Shown here in pieces: positions 29,337 to 36,361 of a DNA stretch of 64,000 nucleotides. A program made the position numbers and the translations under genes. The notes below the pieces were generated by a model. It saw only the letters and a program-made list of their open reading frames with translations. It did not search any database and was not told where the DNA came from. Source of the DNA: Kitasatospora purpeofusca (GTDB taxonomy: Bacteria; Actinomycetota; Actinomycetes; Streptomycetales; Streptomycetaceae). Numbering within the stretch: position 1 is the first letter of the stretch; every line of letters starts with the position of its first letter. The DNA is taken from the NCBI RefSeq assembly GCF_000718025.1, contig NZ_JODS01000041.1, positions 1 to 64,000 of the forward strand, read 5' to 3'.

Positions 29337-30130
29337 CCGCCGTGTTCGACACCACCGCCTACCTCAAGGCCCTCGACTACGACGGCCCGCTCGACCCCAC
29401 CGCCGACACCCTGCGCGAGCTGCACCGGCGCCACCTGATCGCGATCCCGTACGACTCCTCGCTCAACACCGCCCGCGGCGAGTCGCTGTGGGCGGGCGTG
29501 GACATCGACATCGACGCCGTGTTCGACGCCGTCGTGCTCGGCGGCCGGGGCGGCGTCTGCTACGAACTGAACGGGCTCTTCCTCGCGCTGCTGCGCGAAC
29601 TCGGCTACGAGACCGGGCTGTTCTCGGCCGGGATCCGCCAGGTGGACGACAGCTTCGGGCCGGACCTGGAGCACGTCCTCGGCTTCGTCCGGCTGGACGG
29701 CGACCTCTGGCTGGTCGACGTCGGCTTCGTCGGCCCGTCCTACCTGGAGCCGCTGCGGGTGGTGCCCGAGGAGGTGCAGCCGCAGTTCGGCACCGACTTC
29801 CGCGTCGTGCGCGCGGACACCGGCCACCACGTGGTGCAGCGCCGGGGCCGGGTCGGCGACTGGCGTGCCGTCTACCGGTTCCACGCGCAGCCGCGAGCCT
29901 TCGCGGACTGGCTGGTCCCCTCGCCGGAGCTGGACCGGTTCGCCCGGGCCCTGGCCGGCTCCGGCATCGTCGTGCGCGGCCGGGCCTTCGAGGGCGGCCA
30001 GCGGATCCTGATCGGCACCCGCCTGGTCGTCGTCGAGGACGGCACCGAGCGGCTGCGCGGCCTCGCCGACCCGGAGGAGCACGCCCGGGTGCTCGCCGAG
30101 ATCCTGCGGAAGGACGCGGCCACCGCATGA
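29333..30130 (+). CDS. rifF: Amide synthase releasing and cyclising the polyketide (RifF-like)
   Basis: A 265-residue arylamine N-acetyltransferase-fold enzyme. The catalytic triad is visible: Cys in GGRGGVCYELNGLF (about residue 73), His in LEHVLGF and Asp in WLVDVGF. In ansamycin pathways this enzyme takes the chain from the last ACP and forms the macrolactam with the AHBA amine, replacing a thioesterase. Consistent with this, PKS C has no TE domain. The GTG start at 29333 overlaps the PKS C stop (GTGA) and is preceded by GAAGGGAA. Its own stop overlaps the next ATG. Its presence is strong evidence that the product is a macrolactam rather than a free acid. Confidence 0.95.
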
Positions 30131-31788
30131 GCGCACCCGTCCACTCCACCACCACCGACGCGGCCACCGACGCGGCCACCGACACCGACACCGACGGCGC
30201 GGGCTACGGCCCCGACACCGACACCGACATCGCCATCGTCGGCTACGGGCCGGTCGGCCAGACCGCCGCCCTGCTGCTGGCCTCCCGGGGCCACCGGGTC
30301 ACCGTCCTGGAGCGCTTCCCCCGGCCCTACCCGATGCCGAGGGCGGTCTCCTTCGACGGCGAGTCCGCCCGCATCCTCGCCGCCACCGGCGTGGGCGCGG
30401 CCCTGGAGGAGCACGTCGAGTCCTCCCGGGACTACGTCTGGCACAACGCCGACGGACAGACCCTCTTCCGGGTGGACGTCGAGGACGCCGGCCGCTCCGG
30501 CTGGCCCGACTCCAGCGCCGTCTACCAGCCGGGCCTGGAGGCCGCGCTGGCCGCCCACGGCGAGCGCTACCCCACGCTGCGCGTCCTGCGCGGTCACCGG
30601 GTGACGGCGCTCGCCGACCGCGGCGACGCGGTCACGCTCACGGTCGAAGGACCGACCACCGGCCCGTCGGGCGGCCCGCTCTCCGCCCGCTGGGTGATCG
30701 GCTGCGACGGCGCCAACAGCGTGGTGCGCGAGGAGGCCGGGCTGACCGCCACCGACTTCGCGTTCTTCAACGACTGGCTGACCTGCGACGTCGTCCCGCA
30801 CGACGGCCGGGAGTTCGTCCCGAACAACCTCCAGGTCTGCGACCCGGCCCGGCCGCGCACCGCCGTCTCCGCGGGGCCGGGCCACCGGCGCTGGGAGTTC
30901 ATGCGGCTCGACCACGAGTCGCCCGAGGAGTTCGGCGGCGAGGCCAACGTCTGGAAGCTGCTCTCGCTGTTCGACATCGACCCCGGCAACGCCACCCTGC
31001 TGCGGCACGCCGTCTACACCTTCCAGGCGCGCTACGCGGACCAGTGGCGGCGCGGCCGGGTGCTGATCGCCGGGGACGCCGCCCATCTGATGCCGCCGTT
31101 CGCCGGGCAGGGCATGTGCTCCGGCTTCCGGGACGCCGCGAACCTCGCCTGGAAGCTGGACCTGGTGCTCACCGGCCGGGCTACCGAAGGGCTGCTCGAC
31201 AGCTACACCGCCGAGCGGCGCGAGCACGTGCGGCACGCGCTCACCATGTCGATGGACCTGGGCCGGGTCATCTGCCAGGCCGACCCGGCCGCGGCCCGCG
31301 ACCGGGACACCGTCATGCTGGCCGCCCAGGAGCGCGCCCGGCGCGGCGCGGCGGTCGGCGCGGCCCGGCCGCGCACCCCGGTCCAGCCGCTCACGGCGGG
31401 CCTGCGGCACGGCGGCGGCCCGGCCGGTGACCTGGTCGTCCAGGGGCGCGTGACGGCGGCCGGCGGGTCCGCCGGGCTCTTCGACGACGTGGTGGGGCGC
31501 GGCTTCGTGCTGCTCACCACCGAGCCGCCGGAGAGTCTGCTCACCGCCGGGGACCGCGCCTGGCTGGCCGGCCTCGGCGGCCACGCGGTGCGGGTGCTCG
31601 CGGCCGGCGAGGAGGAGCCCCCGCCGGGTGCGGTGGGTGACACCGACGGGGTGTACCTGCCGTACCTGGCCGAGAGCGGGTCGGTCGCGGTGCTGGTCCG
31701 GCCCGACTTCTACGTCTACGGCGCGGCGAAGGACCGGACGGAGCTGGCCGCGCTCCTCGAGGCGCTCCGCACCGACCTCGCGGCCTGA
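30127..31788 (+). CDS. FAD-dependent aromatic hydroxylase (Rif-Orf19/MhpA-like)
   Basis: A 553-residue class A flavoprotein monooxygenase. The FAD dinucleotide motif IVGYGPVGQTAALLLASRG starts at about residue 38, the GCDGANSVVR (DG) motif is near residue 196, and RVLIAGDAAHLMPPFAGQG (GD motif) is near 315. A thioredoxin-like C-terminal domain follows, as in the phenol and MhpA-type hydroxylases. Homologues in ansamycin clusters hydroxylate the AHBA-derived ring toward hydroquinone/quinone forms, so ring oxidation of the macrolactam or its precursor is the likely role. It is the only clear core tailoring oxygenase directly linked to the PKS. The start overlaps the amide synthase stop (ATGA). 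Residues 7-34 are a low-complexity Ala/Thr/Asp repeat. Confidence 0.88.
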   Translation: MSAPVHSTTTDAATDAATDTDTDGAGYGPDTDTDIAIVGYGPVGQTAALLLASRGHRVTVLERFPRPYPMPRAVSFDGESARILAATGVGAALEEHVESSRDYVWHNADGQTLFRVDVEDAGRSGWPDSSAVYQPGLEAALAAHGERYPTLRVLRGHRVTALADRGDAVTLTVEGPTTGPSGGPLSARWVIGCDGANSVVREEAGLTATDFAFFNDWLTCDVVPHDGREFVPNNLQVCDPARPRTAVSAGPGHRRWEFMRLDHESPEEFGGEANVWKLLSLFDIDPGNATLLRHAVYTFQARYADQWRRGRVLIAGDAAHLMPPFAGQGMCSGFRDAANLAWKLDLVLTGRATEGLLDSYTAERREHVRHALTMSMDLGRVICQADPAAARDRDTVMLAAQERARRGAAVGAARPRTPVQPLTAGLRHGGGPAGDLVVQGRVTAAGGSAGLFDDVVGRGFVLLTTEPPESLLTAGDRAWLAGLGGHAVRVLAAGEEEPPPGAVGDTDGVYLPYLAESGSVAVLVRPDFYVYGAAKDRTELAALLEALRTDLAA

Positions 31789-31838
31789 CGGCCCGCCGGC
31801 CCGCCCCGCCCCTCCCCGTCCCTGCCTTCGCACGTGCT

Positions 31839-31877
31839 GACGGCCCGCTCCCCTCCGCGAAGAGGGAGCGGGCCGTC
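31839..31877. terminator. Bidirectional terminator between the hydroxylase and rifH
   Basis: A perfect 14-bp inverted repeat, GACGGCCCGCTCCC (31839-31852) and GGGAGCGGGCCGTC (31864-31877), with an 11-nt loop lies between the convergent genes, about 50 nt and 19 nt from their stops. Confidence 0.85.
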
Positions 31878-31895
31878 GGTCCTGGTGGGCGGTCC

Positions 31896-33137
31896 TCAGA
31901 CCGCCGCGGGTGCCCGCCGGGCGGAGTGATCCAGCAGGATCTCCGCCACGACGCGTGCCAGGTCGAGGGTCTGGCGCCCGTTCAGCCGCGGGTCGCAGCC
32001 GGTCAGGTAGCGCTCGGGGAGCTGCTCCTCGCGCAGGTCCTCCCGACCGCCGAGGCACTCGGTCACGTCGTCGCCGGTCAGTTCCAGGTGCAGGCCGCCG
32101 GGGTGGCTGCCGAGCGCCCGGTGCACGGCGAAGTAGCCGCTCACCTCGGCGGCGATCCGGTCGAAGCGGCGGGGCTTCAGCCCGCCGGCCGCCGTCTCGG
32201 TGTTGCCGTGCATCGGGTCGCAGAGCCAGACCACCGGGTGCCCCGCGTCCGCCACCGCCTCCACCAGCGGAGGCAGCACGTCGGACACCCGGTCCGCGCC
32301 CATCCGGCTGATCAGCGTCAGCCGGCCGGGGACGCGGTCCGGGTCCAGCGCCCCGGCGTAGGCGACGGCCTGCTCCGGGGTGGTGGACGGGCCCAGCTTG
32401 AGGCCCAGCGGGTTGGCGATCCGGCGGGCCAGGGCGACGTGCGCGCCGTCGAGCTCGCGGGTCCGCTCGCCGATCCACAGGAAGTGGCCGGACAGCGCGT
32501 ACCCGTCGCGCACCAGCGGCACCTCGTAGTCGAGCAGCAGGGCCTCGTGACCGGCGAACAGTTCGCTGCGGGTCGTCGCGGCCACCGAGTCCAGCACGTC
32601 GAGCGCGGCCCCGGCGCCGTCGTACGCGGTGAGCATCCGCCGCGGGTCCGGGGTGCGGGCCTCGGCCGTCGCGGCGAGGCCGTTGACGATGTCGCCCCGG
32701 TAGGAGGGCAGCCCGTCCGGGCCCGTCGGACTGGAGCGAGGCTTGGCGTACTGCCCGGCGACGCGTCCGACCGGTACCACCGGCAGGCCGGAGGCGACCT
32801 CGAACAGGGTCGCGCAGTGCAGCAGGGCGTGCAGGTTGGCGCGTACGTGCTCGGGGGTGTTGCCGGCGAAGGTCTCGGCGCAGTCCCCGCCCTGGACGAC
32901 CAGGGCCCGGCCGAGCGCGGCCTCGGCCAGACGCTCCCGGAGCCGGTCCACGGCGGCGGGCTCCACCAGGGGCGGCAGGGCGCCGAGTGCGGCGCGCACC
33001 TCGCGCACCCGTTCCCGGTCGGGCCACTGCGGTTGCTGGCCGGCGGTCAGGCCCGCCAGGGCCCGGGCGAGTTCGGGCTCGGTGCCGTCGTGCACCGGCG
33101 GGGTCGTGGCGGTCGGCGTGGTCATCGGAGTGGTCAT
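31896..33137 (-). CDS. rifH: Class II DAHP synthase, aminoDAHP synthase (RifH-like)
   Basis: A 413-residue plant-type (class II) DAHP synthase. It has the conserved QGGDCAETF motif (about residue 83), GRVAGQYAKPRS (substrate/phosphate binding), LWIGERTRELDGAHV, NPLGLKLGPSTTPEQ, WLCDPMHGNTETA with a metal-binding His, and GGLHLELTGDDVTECLGG. In AHBA clusters this enzyme condenses PEP with imino-erythrose 4-phosphate to give aminoDAHP for RifG. Its placement away from the other AHBA genes and its role here are inferred from the cluster context; a housekeeping DAHP synthase would look similar. The ATG at 33137 overlaps the LuxR stop (ATGA) with AGGAAG upstream; a second in-frame ATG lies four codons later. 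Confidence 0.9.
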   Translation of the reverse strand: MTTPMTTPTATTPPVHDGTEPELARALAGLTAGQQPQWPDRERVREVRAALGALPPLVEPAAVDRLRERLAEAALGRALVVQGGDCAETFAGNTPEHVRANLHALLHCATLFEVASGLPVVPVGRVAGQYAKPRSSPTGPDGLPSYRGDIVNGLAATAEARTPDPRRMLTAYDGAGAALDVLDSVAATTRSELFAGHEALLLDYEVPLVRDGYALSGHFLWIGERTRELDGAHVALARRIANPLGLKLGPSTTPEQAVAYAGALDPDRVPGRLTLISRMGADRVSDVLPPLVEAVADAGHPVVWLCDPMHGNTETAAGGLKPRRFDRIAAEVSGYFAVHRALGSHPGGLHLELTGDDVTECLGGREDLREEQLPERYLTGCDPRLNGRQTLDLARVVAEILLDHSARRAPAAV

Positions 33138-36034
33138 CCCGTCTTCCTCAGGCCGGCCCGCAGATCGGCCGGCAGATCCTTGCGTCGGCGTACCCCGAGC
33201 TTGCGGTAGACCCGGGTGAGGTGCTGTTCCACGGTGCTCGCCGTGACGTACAGGCGTCCGGCGATCTCGCGGTTGGTGTAGCCGAGTACGGCGAGCGAGG
33301 CGACCCGGCGCTCGGACTCGGTGAGCGCGCCGGCCCCGCCCGGCTCCGGTGCCTCGTCGGCGGCCGGGCCGCTCTCGCCGAGGTCCGCCGAGACCGACAG
33401 CAGTTCCTGGGCGAGCGGTCTCAGGGCGCACATGTTCGCCATGTGCAGGGCCTGGCGCAGCAGCAGCCGGGCCCGGCGCTTGTTGCCGGTGCTCTGGTGC
33501 ACCCGGCTCAGGTCGGTGAGCACCCGCACCTGCTCGTAGCGGTCGCCGGAGGCCTCGGTGAGGTCGACGGCCTCGGTGAGCAGGGGGCCGCGCCGTCCGG
33601 CCGGCCCGGCCGCGGCCAGCAGCCGCAGCGCCGGGCCGCGGTTGTGCGGCAGGTCGGCGTCGGCCCGGCTGAGCTGTTCGTGGATCAGCCGCCAGGCGCG
33701 GTCCCGGTTGTCCAGCCGCAGCCAGGCGTCGGCGGCCTGGGTGCGCCAGGGCACCACTCCCGCGCCGTCCAGGCCCCAGGTGCGCAGCAGTTCGCCGCAG
33801 GACAGGAAGTCGGCGAGTGCCGCGTGGCCGTGCCGGGTCGCCAGATAGTGCTCGCCGCGGGCGAACAGGTAGTGCAGCCCGTACAGGCTCTGGAACATCG
33901 CCTCGCCGACCGCGTGGGTGAGGTGCTTGGCCGCCGAGCGGTGCTCGCCCGTACGGCTCTCGGCGACGATCAGCGTGCCCAGCGGCAGGCCCACCGCGAT
34001 GCCCCAGGCGGTGGGGCTGAGGTGGGTCAGCGCGGCCCGGCTGTGCTCGGCCGCGGTGGTCGGCTCGCCCAGCCGCAGGGCCGCCTCGGCGTGCGCCGCC
34101 GAGTACAGGGCCGTCGCGGTCGGGATCCCGCGGCGCGCGGCGGTGCCGAGCAGCCGTTGGCTCCAGACCGCCGCGGTGTCGGCGCGCCCGGCTTCGAGCA
34201 GCACCCGCAGCGCGAGCAGCGCGGCCTCCTCGGCCCACGGGGTGCGGCCGTGCAGGTGGGCGTCGTGCAGCACCTGCAGGGCGCGGTCGACGGCCTCCGC
34301 GGCCCGTCCCCGGGTGAGCGCCCCGGCGAGCGCGGCGGCGGCCCGCAGCTGCGGGTCGACGTCCGGGGCGACCGCGTGCCGCAGGTCGGCGGGCAGCGCC
34401 GGGACGCGGCGGCCCCGGGCCAGGCCGGGGTGGGTGTAGGCGAGCCAGGTCTCGACGTCGCGCAGCGCGCCGGTCCCGGCGGGGGAGGCCGGTCCGGTCC
34501 GGGCGCGCAGCAGGTCCAGTACACCCACCGCCTCCTCGCCGCGGCCGTGCCACAGCAGGTACCGGACGAGGACGAGCGCCTCGGCGAGCCCGAGGTGCCC
34601 GGCCCGGACCGCGGCGGTGAGCGGCACCAGGTGCCGGGCCGCCGCCGAGGGGTTGAGCTGCCACTCGGCCTGCGCCAGCCGGTGCCGGAGCACCGCCCGG
34701 TCGTTCTCCTCGGCGGCCTCCTTGTGGGCCAGTTGCAGGCAGGCGACGGCGGTGCGGTGGCGGTGGTCGAGCAGGGCGTGCTCGGCCGCCCCGGTCAGCG
34801 CCGCGACCGCCCAGGGCGCGGGTGCCCGCCCGGCCTCGACCAGGTGCCGGGCCACCTCGGCGGCGGGGCTGCCGCTCTCGTGGGCCAGCTGGGCGGCCCG
34901 CAGCCGCAGTTCGGTGCGCTCGTGCGGGGCGAGATCCTCCAGGACGGCGGTGCCGGCGGCCGCGGTGCGCAGCCGTCCCTCGCCGTCCAGCAGTCCGGCG
35001 GCGGTGAGCGCGGCGCGGACCCGGGCGACCGCTTCGGCGCTCTCCCGCTCGCCCAGCAGCCTGGCCACGTCCTCGGCCGGGGCCTCCTCGCCGAGCACGG
35101 CCTGGGCCTGGACGACCCGCAGCACGCCGGGGCCGGCTCGGTGGAGGCAGCTCAGCAGGGCCGGGCCGTAGCGCGGTTCGGGCTCGTCGGCGCGGTCGAG
35201 GTGCTCGTCGACGAGGGCGTGCAGCAGCAGCGGGTTGCCGCCGGCCACGTCCACCAGTCCGGGGCCGCGGTGCCGGGCGTCCTCCTCGCCCAGGCCCTCG
35301 GTGACCAGGCGCAGCGCGCCGGCCCGGGACAGCGGGGCCAGCGCGAGGCGGTGGGCGTGCGGGTGGCGCAGCAGTTCGGCGTGCAGCCGGCGCCGCGCGG
35401 GCCACGGGGTGCTGCCGTCGGTGAGGACCAGCAGGACCCGGCTCTGCGGCAGGTGGCGCACGAGGTGGCGCAGGAAGTGCAGGGACGCCTCGTCGGCGTG
35501 GCCGATGTCCTCGACGCAGAGCAGTACCGGGGTGTCGGCGGCGGCCGCGAGCAGCGCGGTGGTCAGGTCGCGGCAGGCGCGCAGCAGCGCGGGCGACGGC
35601 GGGCCGGTCGGGTCGGCGGCCGCGCCGCCGCCGTTGAGGGCGGTGCCGTTGAAGCCGGTGCTGCCGTTGAGTGCGCTGCCGTTGAAGCCGGTGCCGTTGA
35701 GCGCGGTGCCGTCGGCACTGTCGGCCGGGTCGGCGAGGAGGGCCGGGTCGGCCAGTGCGGCCAGCCGCTCGGCGTGCCCGGCGGGCCAGCCGGGGGAGTG
35801 GGCGATCCGGTCGGCGATGCCGAAGGGCAGGTCCCGCTCCTGGGCGGAACAGCTCGCGCTCACGACCAGGACTCCGCGTTCGGCGGCCCGGGCGGCGAAC
35901 ACCCGCAGCAGCTCGCTCTTGCCGCTGCCGAGGGGTCCGTCGACCAGTGCCACCCGGCCCGCGCGGCCGAGACAGTCGGCGAGCAGGTGGTCGAGTCTGT
36001 CGATGTGCGCGTCACGTTCCAGCAGGGAAGGCAC
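33134..36034 (-). CDS. Large LuxR-family (LAL) transcriptional activator
   Basis: A 966-residue regulator. An N-terminal AAA-type ATPase has Walker A GPLGSGKSELL at about residue 34 and a likely Walker B VLLCVEDIGHADE. A long helical TPR-like middle follows, and a C-terminal LuxR helix-turn-helix (ALTESERRVASLAVLGYTNR through STVEQHLTRVYRKLGV). LAL proteins are common pathway activators in actinomycete polyketide clusters. The start is a GTG at 36034 with GGGGGT upstream. It is translationally coupled to rifH and diverges from the SARP gene across 327 bp. Residues about 108-133 are an Asn-Gly-rich repeat (NGTGFNGSALNGST) encoded by degenerate tandem repeats and inserted in the ATPase domain. 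Confidence 0.9.
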   Translation of the reverse strand: MPSLLERDAHIDRLDHLLADCLGRAGRVALVDGPLGSGKSELLRVFAARAAERGVLVVSASCSAQERDLPFGIADRIAHSPGWPAGHAERLAALADPALLADPADSADGTALNGTGFNGSALNGSTGFNGTALNGGGAAADPTGPPSPALLRACRDLTTALLAAAADTPVLLCVEDIGHADEASLHFLRHLVRHLPQSRVLLVLTDGSTPWPARRRLHAELLRHPHAHRLALAPLSRAGALRLVTEGLGEEDARHRGPGLVDVAGGNPLLLHALVDEHLDRADEPEPRYGPALLSCLHRAGPGVLRVVQAQAVLGEEAPAEDVARLLGERESAEAVARVRAALTAAGLLDGEGRLRTAAAGTAVLEDLAPHERTELRLRAAQLAHESGSPAAEVARHLVEAGRAPAPWAVAALTGAAEHALLDHRHRTAVACLQLAHKEAAEENDRAVLRHRLAQAEWQLNPSAAARHLVPLTAAVRAGHLGLAEALVLVRYLLWHGRGEEAVGVLDLLRARTGPASPAGTGALRDVETWLAYTHPGLARGRRVPALPADLRHAVAPDVDPQLRAAAALAGALTRGRAAEAVDRALQVLHDAHLHGRTPWAEEAALLALRVLLEAGRADTAAVWSQRLLGTAARRGIPTATALYSAAHAEAALRLGEPTTAAEHSRAALTHLSPTAWGIAVGLPLGTLIVAESRTGEHRSAAKHLTHAVGEAMFQSLYGLHYLFARGEHYLATRHGHAALADFLSCGELLRTWGLDGAGVVPWRTQAADAWLRLDNRDRAWRLIHEQLSRADADLPHNRGPALRLLAAAGPAGRRGPLLTEAVDLTEASGDRYEQVRVLTDLSRVHQSTGNKRRARLLLRQALHMANMCALRPLAQELLSVSADLGESGPAADEAPEPGGAGALTESERRVASLAVLGYTNREIAGRLYVTASTVEQHLTRVYRKLGVRRRKDLPADLRAGLRKTG

Positions 36035-36361
36035 CGGGTACCCCCGACCTCGTCTCTTGTAGGCGTCCGGCCGCCGGTCCCCGGCGGCTCCCCGGGGCGG
36101 TGGCGACGGCCGCCCGCTCCCGGTGGAACCCCATCATGGGGAAACCCCGCCCATCGCCCGGGAACTGACCGCCCATGGGCGGGCCACTGCCGCCGGGCGG
36201 TGGCGGTGCATTGCCGCGGGGATAACCGTCGGGGGGGTTGCCGGTGGTATCGCGGATCAGAATTGATGGGCAGTCAATGGAAGGCCCGGGTCGACCTGAT
36301 GTACCATCGGGCACATTCGGAATGGCATCTTCTGGAATCGCAGGGAATCGAGGGGGTAGGG
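36035..36361. promoter_or_regulatory. Divergent regulatory region between the LuxR and SARP genes
   Basis: This 327-bp gap must hold the promoters of both regulators. Visible features are the palindromes CCCCATCATGGGG (36129-36141) and CCGCCCATGGGCGG (36168-36181), GC-rich CCGCC/GGCGG pairs after them, and AGGGGGTAGGGG immediately before the SARP GTG. That last element may serve as ribosome binding site or overlap an autoregulatory box. None of these can be assigned a binder from sequence alone. Confidence 0.4.

Noticed and set aside
31896..33137. rifH read as the housekeeping class II DAHP synthase
   Set aside because: It cannot be excluded from sequence alone. However, its translational coupling to a pathway-type LAL regulator, and the otherwise missing aminoDAHP step in a near-complete AHBA set, favour the AHBA role.
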